DNA of 64,000 nt from Clostridium tyrobutyricum DSM 2637 = ATCC 25755 = JCM 11008 (GCF_000359585.1 NZ_APMH01000003.1:1-64000), one strand, 5' to 3'. Positions 17,313-27,340 are shown, counted from the first letter of the stretch. A program made the numbers and translations. The notes: generated by a model from the letters alone, not told the origin.

Positions 17313-18479
17313 ATGTCTAGATTTACTTTACCAAGGGATATCTATTTTGGAGAAAATTCTTTAGAGGAATTGAAAAAATTAGAAGGCAATAAAGCCGTAA
17401 TTGTTATAGGCGGAGGTTCAATGAAAAGATTTGGCTTCTTGCAAAAAGTGGAAGATTACTTAAAAGAGGCAGGAATACAGACTAAGTTAATAGAAGGTGT
17501 TGAACCTGATCCATCTGTTGAAACTGTTATGAATGGTGCCAAAGCTATGAGAGATTTTGAACCAGATTGGATAATTGCAATAGGTGGAGGTTCACCAATT
17601 GATGCGGCAAAGGCAATGTGGATATTCTATGAATACCCTGATTTTACTTTTGAGAAGGCAATAATTCCATTTGGAATTCCTAAATTAAGACAGAAGGCTA
17701 GATTTGTAGCTATACCTTCTACAAGTGGAACCGCAAGTGAGGTAACCTCTTTTTCAGTAATAACAGATTATAAATCTAAAATTAAATATCCATTAGCTGA
17801 CTTTAATTTAACTCCTGATATAGCAATTATAGATCCAGCTCTTGCTCAAACTATGCCTAAAAAACTTACAGCACATACCGGAATGGATGCACTTACACAT
17901 GCAATAGAGGCATATGTTGCAGGATTGCGTTCAGATTTTTCTGATCCTCTTGCTATGCATGCTATAACTATGATTCATAAATATTTGTTTAAATCCTATG
18001 AAGAAGACAAGGAAGCTAGAAGTCACATGCATATAGCTCAGTGTTTGGCCGGAATGGCATTTTCAAATGCACTTCTTGGAATAACACACAGTATGGCACA
18101 TAAAGTTGGTGCTGTATTCCACATACCTCATGGATGTGCAAATGCAATATTCCTACCTTATGTTATAGACTTTAATAAAAAGGCTTGCGGAGAAAGATAT
18201 GCTGAAATAGCCAGAAAACTTGAACTTTCAGGAAATACACAGGATGAATTGATTGATTCATTAACTAAACTTATTCAGGATATGGACAAATCGATGAACA
18301 TACCTCTTACTATGAAAGACTATGGTATAGAAGAAAATGATTTTAATGAAAATGTAGATTTTATAGCACACAATGCTATAGAAGATGCTTGTACAGGTGC
18401 AAATCCTAGAAAGATAACTGAACCAGAGATGAAAAAACTTCTCCAGTATATTTATAGTGGAAAAAAGGTTGATTTTTAA
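17313..18479 (+). CDS. Iron-containing alcohol dehydrogenase (butanol dehydrogenase-like)
   Basis: 388 residues, type III Fe-ADH. The N-terminal NAD(P)-binding part carries GGGSMKR and IGGGSPIDAAKAMW (about 94-107). Metal-site residues are in HTGMDALTHAIEAYV (about 190), THSMAHKVGAVFHIPHG (about 252-268). It reduces aldehydes such as acetaldehyde or butyraldehyde to alcohols; substrate and cofactor choice cannot be read from sequence alone. ATG 17313 is 9 nt from GGAGG (17299-17303), while ATG 17307 is only 3 nt away. It is a single-gene unit with its own promoter and a strong terminator; the paired inverted repeats upstream suggest regulation. Confidence 0.93.
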   Translation: MSRFTLPRDIYFGENSLEELKKLEGNKAVIVIGGGSMKRFGFLQKVEDYLKEAGIQTKLIEGVEPDPSVETVMNGAKAMRDFEPDWIIAIGGGSPIDAAKAMWIFYEYPDFTFEKAIIPFGIPKLRQKARFVAIPSTSGTASEVTSFSVITDYKSKIKYPLADFNLTPDIAIIDPALAQTMPKKLTAHTGMDALTHAIEAYVAGLRSDFSDPLAMHAITMIHKYLFKSYEEDKEARSHMHIAQCLAGMAFSNALLGITHSMAHKVGAVFHIPHGCANAIFLPYVIDFNKKACGERYAEIARKLELSGNTQDELIDSLTKLIQDMDKSMNIPLTMKDYGIEENDFNENVDFIAHNAIEDACTGANPRKITEPEMKKLLQYIYSGKKVDF

Positions 18480-18497
18480 TCTATTATATTATTGTTT

Positions 18498-18540
18498 AAC
18501 AGCATGTGGAATTTCATATGAAATTCCACATGCTGTTTTT
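18498..18540 (+). terminator. Terminator of the alcohol dehydrogenase gene
   Basis: Perfect 40-nt palindrome 18498-18537 (half-site AACAGCATGTGGAATTTCAT) running into TTTTT. One of the strongest hairpins in the window. Confidence 0.93.
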
Positions 18541-18555
18541 ATAACCATACATTGA

Positions 18556-18694
18556 TGATATAATATAGTCAATATATAAGCTGAATTACTCTATAATGAA
18601 TAGGTCTAATAAAATATAAAAAAACTATTGAATTTTATTTTAGAATTTGATAAACTAACACTACAGTAATTTATCACTTTACCATGATAAATTA
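18556..18694 (+). promoter_or_regulatory. his operon promoter and leader with inverted repeat
   Basis: An extended -10 TGATATAAT (18556-18564) would start a leader of about 140 nt. Just before the hisZ ribosome binding site lies an inverted repeat TAATTTATCA (18667-18676) / TGATAAATTA (18685-18694) with an 8-nt spacer. No T-box, His-codon leader peptide or riboswitch was seen. The repeat could be an operator or a hairpin close to the Shine-Dalgarno at 18702-18707. Confidence 0.5.
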
Positions 18695-18713
18695 TAAAAC
18701 TAGGAGGCAAGAG

Positions 18714-19889
18714 ATGGAAAACTGGAAGAGATATATACCTGAAGGAGCTAAAGATCTTATTTTTGAAGAATGCAGTAAAAAAGTTGAGATACAAAATATA
18801 CTTAGACAAACTTATATAGATGCTGGATTTTTAGAAATTTCATCACCTCTTTTAGAATTTTACGATGTGTTTAATTATGATAAAACAATATTCAAACAGG
18901 AAAATATGTATAAATTATTCGATAAACAGGGCAGAATGATGGTATTGAGACCTGATATGACAACACCTGCAGTTAGAATTTCCGCTACAAAATTAAAAAG
19001 AGCACCACATCCGCTGAAACTATGTTATACAGAAAATATATATAGGGAAAATGAAAATTTGAATGGCAAGGATATGGAGATTGCCCAATCTGGAATAGAG
19101 ATATTGGGTGCAGAAAGCATAAAAGCAGATGCCGAAATTGTGACAACTGCTATAAGGGCACTTTTAAAATGTGGACTCAAGGAATTTAAAATAGAACTCG
19201 GTCAAATTAACTTTTTTAAGAGCATAATAAAAGAGACTGAAATGGACGATGAAAAAGAAAAATTATTAAAATATTATGTAGAAAATAAAAATTTTACTGC
19301 TCTTGAAAATTTCATAGAGGAAAATGGATGTTGTATAAATGAAAAAGATAGATGTCTATTTAGAGAAATTTCAAAATTATTTGGTGGTATTGAAATTCTA
19401 GACAGGGCAGCTTCAATGACAGATAATTCAGGAGCACTTGAATCCATAAATAATGTAAGAGAACTTTATAATGCAGTTTGTGACGCAGGATACAAGAATT
19501 ACATATCTGTAGATTTAGGAATGATACAAAACATCGATTATTATACTGGAATAATTTTCAGAGGCTATGCACAAGGTGTAGGTGATAGTATACTTAGCGG
19601 GGGAAGATATGATAATTTAGCTAAACAGTTTGGTGATGATGAATGTGCTACTGGACTTGCTATAGATGTAGACAGTATAATGAAAGCTATAGATAGTGTA
19701 GATGAATATGGAATTCACAAAAAAAAGATATTCATATATTACAAAAAAGAGAATTATGCAAAAGCCTATGCAAAGGCTGAAGAGCTGAGGAAAAAAGATG
19801 CCATTGTAGAAATGAGTATTTTTGATAATGAATCTGAAGCACGCAAGTATTGTGATTTAAAACAAATGGACGAATTTATAACAATTTAA
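18714..19889 (+). CDS. hisZ: ATP phosphoribosyltransferase regulatory subunit
   Basis: 391 residues resembling class II histidyl-tRNA synthetase cores: RPDMTTPAVRISATK (about 81) as motif 2-like, and DLGMIQNIDYYTGIIFRGY (about 264) as HisA-like motif, without an anticodon-binding domain. HisZ forms a hetero-octamer with short-form HisG and gives it catalytic competence and histidine feedback control. ATG 18714 follows AGGAGG (18702-18707) by 6 nt; the upstream in-frame ATG at 18684 lies inside the inverted repeat. First gene of a ten-gene his operon. Confidence 0.95.
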   Translation: MENWKRYIPEGAKDLIFEECSKKVEIQNILRQTYIDAGFLEISSPLLEFYDVFNYDKTIFKQENMYKLFDKQGRMMVLRPDMTTPAVRISATKLKRAPHPLKLCYTENIYRENENLNGKDMEIAQSGIEILGAESIKADAEIVTTAIRALLKCGLKEFKIELGQINFFKSIIKETEMDDEKEKLLKYYVENKNFTALENFIEENGCCINEKDRCLFREISKLFGGIEILDRAASMTDNSGALESINNVRELYNAVCDAGYKNYISVDLGMIQNIDYYTGIIFRGYAQGVGDSILSGGRYDNLAKQFGDDECATGLAIDVDSIMKAIDSVDEYGIHKKKIFIYYKKENYAKAYAKAEELRKKDAIVEMSIFDNESEARKYCDLKQMDEFITI

Positions 19890-19913
19890 AGTATATATAG
19901 GGAAGTGAAATGT

Positions 19914-20591
19914 TTGGATACCAGAAAACCTTTGAAAATAGCTTTGACAAAAGGAAGAATAGAGAAAAATGCAGTAGAAATATTTAAGGCCATAGGTGCA
20001 GATTGCAGGGGACTTGAAAATAAAGGCAGAAAACTTATCTTTCATGATGATAGATATAATGTGGATTTTGTACTTGTAAAAGCACCGGATGTACTTACAT
20101 ATGTAGAACATGGTGTAGTTGATATTGGAATAGTGGGAAAAGATACTATGATGGAGTTTGATAAAAATTGCTATGAACTCATGGATTTGAAGTTTGGTAA
20201 ATGTAAATTTGCTCTTGCAGGACCAAAAGGTAAAAATTTTTATGAAGGTTATTCAAGAAAAAAAATAGCCACCAAGTATCCTCACGTAGCAAGAAGCTAT
20301 TTTAAAAAATTGGGATTTGATATTGAAATCATAAAAATAGAAGGATCTGTAGAATTAGCCCCTATTCTTGGATTGTCTGATGCTATAGTAGATATAGTTG
20401 AAACAGGAACGACTCTCAAAGAAAATGGATTGGAAGTATATAATGATATATGTGATATAAGTACAAGACTTATAGTTAATACAGCAAGCTTGAAAATGAA
20501 AAAAATGGAGATAGAGGATATAGTAGACAGACTTAAAGAGGAAATAGTTAAAAAGGAGCAATCAGATAAATCTAAGGAGGTCATAAGTTGA
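19914..20591 (+). CDS. hisG: ATP phosphoribosyltransferase, short form catalytic subunit
   Basis: 225 residues, the short HisG lacking the C-terminal regulatory domain, consistent with hisZ immediately upstream. KIALTKGRIEK at the N-terminus and the PRPP-binding segment DIVETGTTLKENGL (about 165) are diagnostic. It joins ATP and PRPP, the first committed step of histidine synthesis. TTG 19914 lies 8 nt from GGGAAG; GTG 19905 overlaps that site. The stop overlaps the hisD start (TTGA). Confidence 0.95.
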   Translation: MDTRKPLKIALTKGRIEKNAVEIFKAIGADCRGLENKGRKLIFHDDRYNVDFVLVKAPDVLTYVEHGVVDIGIVGKDTMMEFDKNCYELMDLKFGKCKFALAGPKGKNFYEGYSRKKIATKYPHVARSYFKKLGFDIEIIKIEGSVELAPILGLSDAIVDIVETGTTLKENGLEVYNDICDISTRLIVNTASLKMKKMEIEDIVDRLKEEIVKKEQSDKSKEVIS

Positions 20592-21880
20592 TTAGATTAA
20601 TTAAAGGAAATAAGCAAGGCAGGGATGATTATTTAAAACTTTTAAATAGTAGAAGAACTGAAGTTAATTCAGATGTTGTTAAATCAGTTACAAAAATATT
20701 AAATGAAATTGAAAGAAGAGGAGACTCTGCATTAATTGAGTATACAAACAAATTTGACTCCAAAGAATTAAATTCACAGAATATTTTAGTTACAGAAGAT
20801 GAAATAAAAGATGCTTATAATAAAGTAGATAAAAAATTTATTGATTCTATAAAACAAGCTAAAAAAAATATTGAGAAATTTCATGATAAACAGAAGCACA
20901 ATTCGTTTGTATTGGCAGACGAACCCGGAAAAATAATGGGACAGAGATATATTCCGTTGAAAAGGGTTGGAGTATATGTGCCAGGAGGTACAGCTGCTTA
21001 TCCATCATCTGTTTTAATGAATATAACTCCTGCTAAAATAGCTGGTGTAGATGAAATAATAATGGTAACTCCTGTCAGAGAAAATCTTGATATAAACCCT
21101 AGTGTACTTGTAGCAGCAGATATAGCAGGTGCAGATAAAATATATAAAATAGGAGGAGCACAAGCTGTAGCAGCTCTCGCCTATGGTACTGAAACAATTC
21201 CAAAAGTTGATAAAATAGTCGGACCAGGTAATATATATGTAGCTACTTCAAAAAAACTTGTTTATGGAGAAGTAGATATAGATATGATAGCAGGTCCAAG
21301 TGAAATACTTGTTATTGCAGATGAAACTGCAAATCCAAAATTTGTAGCAGCAGATCTAATGTCACAGGCAGAACATGATAAATTAGCATCCTCTGCACTT
21401 ATAACTACATCTTTTGATATTGCAGAAAAGGTAAATAAGCAAATAGAGATTCAGATAAAAGACCTTGACAGAAAGGAAATAATAGAAGAGTCTCTTAAAA
21501 ATAATGGAATAATTATTTTGGTTGATAATATAAAAGAAGCTTTTGAAATAGGAAATGAAATAGCACCTGAACATCTTGAATTATGTATAAAAGATCCATT
21601 TTCATATCTTCCATGTGTTAGAAATGCAGGATCTGTATTTTTAGGCTCATATAGTCCGGAGCCACTTGGGGATTATTTTGCAGGGCCAAACCATGTGCTT
21701 CCAACTAGTGGTACGGCTAGATTTTATTCCCCACTTTCCGTAGATGACTTTGTTAAAAAATCGAGTTATATATATTATTCAAAAGAGGAATTACAAAAAG
21801 TTGCAGATAATATTATGACTATTGCAGAAGATGAAGGACTCACTGCACATAGAAATTCAATATACGTGAGAAAAAATTAA
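20588..21880 (+). CDS. hisD: Histidinol dehydrogenase
   Basis: 430 residues, full length. Visible are GGTAAYPSSVLMN (about 130), IAGPSEILVIAD (about 235), LMSQAEHDK (about 257, zinc-binding Gln/His) and PEHLEL (about 328, catalytic Glu-His). It performs two successive NAD-dependent oxidations from histidinol to histidine, the last pathway steps. The TTG start at 20588 follows AAGGAGG (20574-20580) and overlaps the hisG stop by 4 nt. Confidence 0.97.
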   Translation: MIRLIKGNKQGRDDYLKLLNSRRTEVNSDVVKSVTKILNEIERRGDSALIEYTNKFDSKELNSQNILVTEDEIKDAYNKVDKKFIDSIKQAKKNIEKFHDKQKHNSFVLADEPGKIMGQRYIPLKRVGVYVPGGTAAYPSSVLMNITPAKIAGVDEIIMVTPVRENLDINPSVLVAADIAGADKIYKIGGAQAVAALAYGTETIPKVDKIVGPGNIYVATSKKLVYGEVDIDMIAGPSEILVIADETANPKFVAADLMSQAEHDKLASSALITTSFDIAEKVNKQIEIQIKDLDRKEIIEESLKNNGIIILVDNIKEAFEIGNEIAPEHLELCIKDPFSYLPCVRNAGSVFLGSYSPEPLGDYFAGPNHVLPTSGTARFYSPLSVDDFVKKSSYIYYSKEELQKVADNIMTIAEDEGLTAHRNSIYVRKN

Positions 21881-21892
21881 AGAGGTGGAAGT

Positions 21893-22492
21893 ATGAATTC
21901 AAACAACCATAGAAAGTCTTCTATTTCTAGAAATACTTTCGAGACAAGTATAAGTGTTGATATGGATATAGATGGAGAGGGAAAATATAGTATAGATACT
22001 GGAATAGGATTTCTTGATCATATGCTTACCATGATATCCAAGCATGGAATGATAGATTTAAATGTAAAGGCAAATGGGGATCTTAATGTAGATTTTCACC
22101 ATACTGTAGAAGATATAGGAATAGTTATTGGAAAATGTATAAAAGAGGCATTAGGAGACAAGAAGCATATAAAACGATATGGTACATTCTTTATACCAAT
22201 GGATGAGAGTTTGGAGATGATATCTATAGATTTAAGTGGACGTCCTTATTTAGTATTTGATGCAGATTTTAAAAGTCAAAAAGTAGGGGATATGGATACG
22301 GAACTCATAGAAGAATTCTTTAGAGCAGTAGCTTTTAATAGTGATATGACACTTCATGTTAAATCACTTTATGGAAAAAACACACATCATGTTATAGAAG
22401 GAATATTTAAAGCTTTTGGTCATGCATTTAGAGAAGCATATACCATAGACAATGAAATAAATGGAGTAATGTCTACCAAAGGAACAATATAG
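21893..22492 (+). CDS. hisB: Imidazoleglycerol-phosphate dehydratase
   Basis: 199 residues, monofunctional dehydratase without the N-terminal phosphatase of enterobacterial HisB. Two HHxxED-type metal motifs are seen: [11 protein letters not shown] (about 64) and [20 protein letters not shown] (about 162). GIGFLDHML (about 43) is characteristic. It converts IGP to imidazole-acetol phosphate. Because the phosphatase domain is absent, a separate histidinol-phosphatase is required; a PHP-type candidate lies at 27341. Confidence 0.97.
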   Translation: MNSNNHRKSSISRNTFETSISVDMDIDGEGKYSIDTGIGFLDHMLTMISKHGMIDLNVKANGDLNVDFHHTVEDIGIVIGKCIKEALGDKKHIKRYGTFFIPMDESLEMISIDLSGRPYLVFDADFKSQKVGDMDTELIEEFFRAVAFNSDMTLHVKSLYGKNTHHVIEGIFKAFGHAFREAYTIDNEINGVMSTKGTI

Positions 22493-22514
22493 TAATTGAA
22501 AAGAGGGATGCAAA

Positions 22515-23120
22515 GTGATTTCTATTGTAGACTATGGAATGGGAAATCTGAGAAGTGTTCAAAAAGCTCTTGAATTTATAGGCGCTGAAGCTGAGATAAC
22601 TGGTGACAAGCATAAAATATTAAACAGCCGTGGAATAATTCTTCCTGGAGTAGGAGCATTCCCTGATGCCATGGATAACATAAAGAAGCTTGGTATTGAC
22701 ACTGTATTGAATGAAGCCGTAAATGAAGGAACACCTCTTATGGGAATATGCCTTGGAATGCAGCTCTTATTTGATGAAAGTGAAGAAGTGAGAAATACAA
22801 AGGGCCTTGGTCTCTTAAAGGGAAAGATTAAAAAATTTAATGTGGATTTAAAAATACCACATATGGGATGGAACAATCTTATTATAGATAGTGATTGTGA
22901 GATATTAAAAGACGTTAAAGAAGGAAGCTATGTTTACTTCGTACATTCATATTATGCAAAAATTCAGGAAGAAGAAGTACTGAAAGCACATAGCTTCTAT
23001 GGTATAAATACACCTGCTGTAGTCAGTAAGGGAAATGTATTTGGATTGCAATTCCATCCAGAGAAAAGTGGAGAACCAGGGATGCAAATGCTAAAAAATT
23101 TTTGGGAGCTGATAAAATGA
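22515..23120 (+). CDS. hisH: Imidazole glycerol phosphate synthase, glutaminase subunit
   Basis: 201 residues, class I glutamine amidotransferase. The nucleophile is in [10 protein letters not shown] (Cys about 79) and the catalytic His/Glu in LQFHPEKSG (about 181). HisH releases ammonia from glutamine and channels it to HisF. The GTG start follows GAGGG. Its stop overlaps the hisA start (ATGA, 23117-23120). Confidence 0.96.
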   Translation: MISIVDYGMGNLRSVQKALEFIGAEAEITGDKHKILNSRGIILPGVGAFPDAMDNIKKLGIDTVLNEAVNEGTPLMGICLGMQLLFDESEEVRNTKGLGLLKGKIKKFNVDLKIPHMGWNNLIIDSDCEILKDVKEGSYVYFVHSYYAKIQEEEVLKAHSFYGINTPAVVSKGNVFGLQFHPEKSGEPGMQMLKNFWELIK

Positions 23121-23830
23121 TAATACTTCCGGCTATAGATTTAAAGGATGGAAAATGTGTAAGATTATATCAAGGAAAGTTTGAAAAATCGGAGATAGTA
23201 GCAGAGGATCCACTTAAAGTAGCATTGAAATTTAAAAAAGCTGGAGCTCAATATATTCATATGGTGGATCTGGATGGTGCACTTAATGGAGAGATTAAAA
23301 ATTTATCTGCTGTATCCAAAGTAGTTAAAAATTCAGGGATTCCAGTTGAACTCGGCGGCGGAATAAGGAATATGGAAACTATAGATATGTTTATACAAAC
23401 AGGTATATCAAGAGTTATACTTGGAACAGCTGCCTTAAAAGATTCTGATTTTGTAAAGAAAGCAGTAAAAAAATATGGAGAAAAAATAGCTGTAGGCATA
23501 GATGCAAAGAAAGAAAAAGTAGCAGTAAATGGATGGCTTGATATTAGTAATGTAGATTATATACAATTTGCCAAGCAGATGGAGAGTATAGGAGTTAAAA
23601 CAATTATATTTACAGATATAAGTAAGGATGGTACTCTACAAGGTCCTAATCTACAACAACTTAAGAAAATACAAGATAGTGTCAGATGCAATATAATAGC
23701 TTCAGGTGGAATTAAAAATATAGATGATCTAATAAATATAAATAAAATGGGAGTTTATGGAGCTATTACAGGTAAAGCCATATATTCTGGAAATATAAAT
23801 TTAAGTGAAGCCATACAATCATGTAATTAA
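23117..23830 (+). CDS. hisA: ProFAR isomerase (phosphoribosylformimino-AICAR-P isomerase)
   Basis: 237 residues, (beta/alpha)8 barrel. [19 protein letters not shown] at the N-terminus provides the first catalytic Asp; [14 protein letters not shown] and [11 protein letters not shown] are the two phosphate-binding loops; [13 protein letters not shown] carries the second Asp. It isomerises ProFAR to PRFAR. ATG 23117 lies 8 nt from GGGAG; a GTG/ATG start upstream would sit inside hisH. Coupled to hisH by ATGA. Confidence 0.96.
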   Translation: MIILPAIDLKDGKCVRLYQGKFEKSEIVAEDPLKVALKFKKAGAQYIHMVDLDGALNGEIKNLSAVSKVVKNSGIPVELGGGIRNMETIDMFIQTGISRVILGTAALKDSDFVKKAVKKYGEKIAVGIDAKKEKVAVNGWLDISNVDYIQFAKQMESIGVKTIIFTDISKDGTLQGPNLQQLKKIQDSVRCNIIASGGIKNIDDLININKMGVYGAITGKAIYSGNINLSEAIQSCN

Positions 23831-23857
23831 AATTACTGTAGAAGGTGTGAATTAATT

Positions 23858-24925
23858 ATGAGTAAGTATTGGAGCAAAATTACACAAAGTGTTGAGCCAT
23901 ATGTATGTGGTGAACAGCCTAAAGATAAAAAATATATAAAGTTAAATACAAATGAAAGCCCATATCCACCATCACCAAGGGTATTGGATGCAATAAAAAA
24001 TGCTGCAAATAGTGATCTTAGACTATATCCAGATCCAGATTGTGATAAACTAAGGCAAACTATTGCAGAATATTATAATTTAAATAAAGAGCAGGTATTT
24101 ATTGGAAATGGTTCCGATGAAGTACTGGCAATTTCTTTTTTGGCTTTTTTCAACACAGATAAGCCTATAATATTTCCGGATATTAGTTATAGTTTTTATC
24201 CTGTATATGCAGGACTATATAATATAAAATATAAACTTGCAAAATTGAATGAAGATTTTTCTATTCCAGTTGATAAATTTTTAACTGGGAATGGGGGAGT
24301 TGTTATTCCAAATCCAAATGCACCTACAGGAAGATGTCTTGGACTTGATTCTATTGAGAAAATTTTGAATTATAATAGTGAAAATGTAGTTATAATTGAT
24401 GAAGCATATGTGGACTTTGGAGGAACTTCATCAGTTGGACTTATAGAGAAGTATCCGAATCTTCTTGTAATACATACATTGTCAAAATCACGCTGCCTTG
24501 CAGGAATCAGACTTGGTTTTGCACTTGGTCGGGAGGAACTTATAGACGGACTTAATAGAATAAAAAATTCATTTAATTCCTATACTGTAGATAGAATAGC
24601 CAATGAAGCTGCAATAGAGGCTATAAAGGACGAGAATTACTTTGAACAGTGTGTTGATAAAGTAGAAAATACTAGACAATGGGTTATAGCAGAATTAAAG
24701 GAACTTGGTTTTAATATTGTACCTTCAAAGGCGAATTTTATTTTTATAACACATCCTACATATGCCGCAAAATTGATTTTTACAAATTTGAGAAAAAAGG
24801 GTGTTCTGGTAAGATATTTCGATAAAGATAGAATAGATAACTATTTGAGGGTAAGTATAGGTTCAGATGAAGACATGAAATTTTTTATAAAAAAACTTAA
24901 AGAGATTATAGATGAAATAAACTAA
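23858..24925 (+). CDS. hisC: Histidinol-phosphate aminotransferase
   Basis: 355 residues, class II/I PLP aminotransferase. LNTNESPYPPSPRVLDAI (about 29) and the PLP-lysine segment HTLSKSRCLAGIRLGFALG (about 207) identify the HisC group. It transfers an amino group from glutamate to imidazole-acetol phosphate. Its position between hisA and hisF is unusual; in clostridial operons I recall, hisC lies between hisD and hisB. It has its own ribosome binding site and no overlap with its neighbours. Confidence 0.94.
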   Translation: MSKYWSKITQSVEPYVCGEQPKDKKYIKLNTNESPYPPSPRVLDAIKNAANSDLRLYPDPDCDKLRQTIAEYYNLNKEQVFIGNGSDEVLAISFLAFFNTDKPIIFPDISYSFYPVYAGLYNIKYKLAKLNEDFSIPVDKFLTGNGGVVIPNPNAPTGRCLGLDSIEKILNYNSENVVIIDEAYVDFGGTSSVGLIEKYPNLLVIHTLSKSRCLAGIRLGFALGREELIDGLNRIKNSFNSYTVDRIANEAAIEAIKDENYFEQCVDKVENTRQWVIAELKELGFNIVPSKANFIFITHPTYAAKLIFTNLRKKGVLVRYFDKDRIDNYLRVSIGSDEDMKFFIKKLKEIIDEIN

Positions 24926-24945
24926 AATAGAAAGGAGGCATCAAT

Positions 24946-25707
24946 TTGCTTACAAAGAGAATAATACCTTGTTTAGATGTAAATATGGGAAGAGTAGTAA
25001 AGGGAATAAATTTTGTGGATTTAAAGGATGTAGGCGATCCTGTTGAAATAGCTAAGACCTATAATGAACAAGGAGCAGATGAAATAGTGTTTCTTGATAT
25101 AACAGCTACTAATGAAAAAAGAAAAACAGTTATAGATGTAGTAGGAAGAACTGCAGAACAGGTATTTATACCACTTACAGTAGGTGGCGGTATAAGAAAT
25201 TTGGATGATTTTAAAAATATTTTAAGAGCGGGTGCAGACAAAATATCAGTAAACTCTGCAGCTATAAGAGATCCTGAACTTATAACGAGAGCGGCAGACA
25301 GATTTGGAAGTCAATGCGTTGTAGTAGCTATTGATGCTAGAATGAGAAAAGATAATAGTGGGTGGAATGTAGTTATAAATGGTGGAAGAATTGATACTGG
25401 ATTGGATGCACTTGAATGGGCAAAAAAAGTTGAGCAACTTGGTGCAGGAGAAATCCTCTTAACCAGCATGGATGCAGATGGAACAAAAGCTGGCTATGAC
25501 ATACCGGTAACAGATGCTATTTCAAATTTAGTCAATATACCTGTAATTGCCTCGGGAGGCTGTGGTTCATTGAAGGATTTTTATGATGTGTTTAAAAATA
25601 CCGGTGCAGATGCGGCACTGGCAGCTTCATTATTTCATTATGGTGAACTCAGTATAGGCCAGGTAAAAGAATATTTAAACCATAAAGATATTCCGGTTAG
25701 ATTTTGA
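24946..25707 (+). CDS. hisF: Imidazole glycerol phosphate synthase, cyclase subunit
   Basis: 253 residues, barrel homologous to His[20 protein letters not shown] gives the catalytic Asp11-equivalent, ITATNEKR and [11 protein letters not shown] the first loop region, [15 protein letters not shown] the second Asp, and [11 protein letters not shown] the second phosphate loop. It closes the imidazole ring using ammonia from HisH and yields IGP plus AICAR. TTG 24946 lies 7 nt from AAGGAGG (24932-24938). Confidence 0.97.
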   Translation: MLTKRIIPCLDVNMGRVVKGINFVDLKDVGDPVEIAKTYNEQGADEIVFLDITATNEKRKTVIDVVGRTAEQVFIPLTVGGGIRNLDDFKNILRAGADKISVNSAAIRDPELITRAADRFGSQCVVVAIDARMRKDNSGWNVVINGGRIDTGLDALEWAKKVEQLGAGEILLTSMDADGTKAGYDIPVTDAISNLVNIPVIASGGCGSLKDFYDVFKNTGADAALAASLFHYGELSIGQVKEYLNHKDIPVRF

Positions 25708-25718
25708 TAGGAGAAAAT

Positions 25719-26063
25719 ATGAAAAAATTTAGTTGCAACGAGGATGTTTTAAATAAAATTGATTTTAAGGGAGGACTTCTCCCTGCTGTAATTCAGGATC
25801 TTAAAAATAATCAAGTACTTATGCTTGGATATATGAATGAAGAATCCCTTAAGAGAACTATACAAACAGGTACTACATGGTTCTGGAGCAGATCAAGACA
25901 GGAATATTGGAATAAAGGAGCAACTTCTGGACATTTTCAATATGTAAAAAGCATATCAGTTGATTGCGATTATGATACTATTTTAGTAAAAGTAGATCAA
26001 ATTGGAGCAGCCTGCCATACAGGAAGTAGAAGTTGTTTTTTTAATAAATTGACTATTGAATAG
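25719..26063 (+). CDS. hisI: Phosphoribosyl-AMP cyclohydrolase
   Basis: 114 residues, single-domain cyclohydrolase. [25 protein letters not shown] and [21 protein letters not shown] are family blocks (quoted in part); [12 protein letters not shown] provides the Mg-binding Asp triad and CHTG...SCFF the zinc cysteines. It opens the adenine ring of PR-AMP. ATG 25719 follows AGGAGA; the reading frame extends upstream to a TTG in the hisF stop, which is less likely. The pyrophosphatase is a separate gene (hisE), not fused. Confidence 0.95.
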   Translation: MKKFSCNEDVLNKIDFKGGLLPAVIQDLKNNQVLMLGYMNEESLKRTIQTGTTWFWSRSRQEYWNKGATSGHFQYVKSISVDCDYDTILVKVDQIGAACHTGSRSCFFNKLTIE

Positions 26064-26078
26064 GAAGGAAAAGATTAT

Positions 26079-26411
26079 ATGGAAATAAAAGGTGCTATTG
26101 AAGAACTTTATAATGTAATAGAGGACAGGAGGAAAAATCCAGTAGAGGATTCATATACTAACTACCTTTTCACCAAAGGACTGGACAAAATTTTAAAAAA
26201 GGTAGGAGAAGAATCTACTGAAGTTGTAATTGCAAGCAAGAATGGAAATAAAGAGGAAGAGGTTCCAGAAATATGTGATTTGATATATCATGTAATAGTG
26301 CTTATGGTAAATCAAGGAATAAGCCTGGAGGAAATAGAAGCAGAACTTGAAAAAAGAAGAAAAAAAATAAAAAATAAAAAACCTGAAAGAAAAAGTATAG
26401 AGAAAATTTAG
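26079..26411 (+). CDS. hisE: Phosphoribosyl-ATP pyrophosphatase
   Basis: 110 residues, all-alpha MazG-like fold. [22 protein letters not shown] carries the metal-binding EExxE and [10 protein letters not shown] the distal Asp (partial quotes). It hydrolyses PR-ATP to PR-AMP, the second step of the pathway. The Lys-rich C-terminal tail is variable in the family. Last gene of the his operon; a terminator follows at once. Confidence 0.95.
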   Translation: MEIKGAIEELYNVIEDRRKNPVEDSYTNYLFTKGLDKILKKVGEESTEVVIASKNGNKEEEVPEICDLIYHVIVLMVNQGISLEEIEAELEKRRKKIKNKKPERKSIEKI

Positions 26412-26424
26412 ATTCATATAATTA

Positions 26425-26459
26425 AACTGAGATGATATTTTATTCATTTCGGTTTTTTT
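26425..26459 (+). terminator. Terminator of the his operon
   Basis: AACTGAGATGA pairs with TCATTTCGGTT (26443-26453; two G-U pairs) and runs into TTTTTT. Confidence 0.85.
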
Positions 26460-26504
26460 ATGATAATTATTAAAAAATATTTAATATTATATAAAGAAAA
26501 ATAA

Positions 26505-26513
26505 TGTTATAAT
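26505..26513 (+). promoter_or_regulatory. Extended -10 before the PAP2 gene
   Basis: TG-T-TATAAT at 26505-26513, 47 nt before the ATG. No convincing -35 hexamer was seen. Confidence 0.4.
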
Positions 26514-26559
26514 TAATCTGATTTTTCGTATAAACATAGATAATTGACAGGAGATAGAT

Positions 26560-27240
26560 ATGGAAAAGATATTACCAAATTTAAAAAAGAATCTAATATA
26601 TTTGAGTATGATGATAGCTATACCTATTTTAAATATTGCCTATGGTTTATTGGACAATTCATCTAGAGGGTATTATGTATTAGCTACCAGATTTGATGTA
26701 CAAGTGCCTTTCATAAAAGTATTTATTCTTCCATACTGGATATGGTATCCATTTATGATAATATCATTAGTATATTTTTGTATTAATTATAGATGTACTT
26801 ATTATAAAGTATTATTTACTATAATTACAGGTATGATTTCGTGTTATATAGTCTATTTTCTCTTTCAGACGATGGTTCCAAGACCATCTGTTTATGGCAG
26901 CGATATACTTTCTGATTTTATAAGAATAACTTATAAATGTGACAAGCCATTTAATGGATTCCCAAGTATTCATGTTTTGACCACTTATGTTGTTATGAGA
27001 GGTGCAATGGAGTCTATTAAAAAAGATATAAAAGCTAAATTATGTATATGTATAGTAGGTTTACTTATAATTTTAGCTACACAGTTTGTAAAACAACATG
27101 TTATTTTGGATTTAGTTGCCGCTATAATATTAGGAGAAATTATATATAGATTTATTGCAGAATATATTTCAAAAATTAGTTTTCTATGTATAAGAAAGTT
27201 TTGTAAGTGGTTTAATATAGAAAATAAATTACAGGCATAG
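26560..27240 (+). CDS. PAP2-superfamily membrane phosphatase/phosphotransferase
   Basis: 226 residues with about six membrane segments. The PAP2 active-site pieces are GFPSIHV (about 137-143, catalytic His) and FVKQHVILDLVAAIILG (about 172-188, second His and Asp); the first KxxxxxxRP motif is reduced to VPRPS (about 108). This layout is like the inositol-phosphorylceramide synthase-like PAP2 branch. Likely acts on a phospholipid or prenyl phosphate at the outer membrane face; the substrate is unknown. GACAGGAGATAG precedes the ATG. It stands alone between the his operon and hisJ. Confidence 0.82.
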   Translation: MEKILPNLKKNLIYLSMMIAIPILNIAYGLLDNSSRGYYVLATRFDVQVPFIKVFILPYWIWYPFMIISLVYFCINYRCTYYKVLFTIITGMISCYIVYFLFQTMVPRPSVYGSDILSDFIRITYKCDKPFNGFPSIHVLTTYVVMRGAMESIKKDIKAKLCICIVGLLIILATQFVKQHVILDLVAAIILGEIIYRFIAEYISKISFLCIRKFCKWFNIENKLQA

Positions 27241-27340
27241 GTTTCACATATGACTATTATATGTGTTGTTGCAAGGGGATTTTAGTGATATAGTATGTAA
27301 ATATAGATATAATATTATTATAAATAGGGAAGTGGATATT

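Noticed and set aside
18541-18713. Histidine T-box or His-codon leader peptide
   Set aside because: No T-box consensus and no run of His codons in an ORF.
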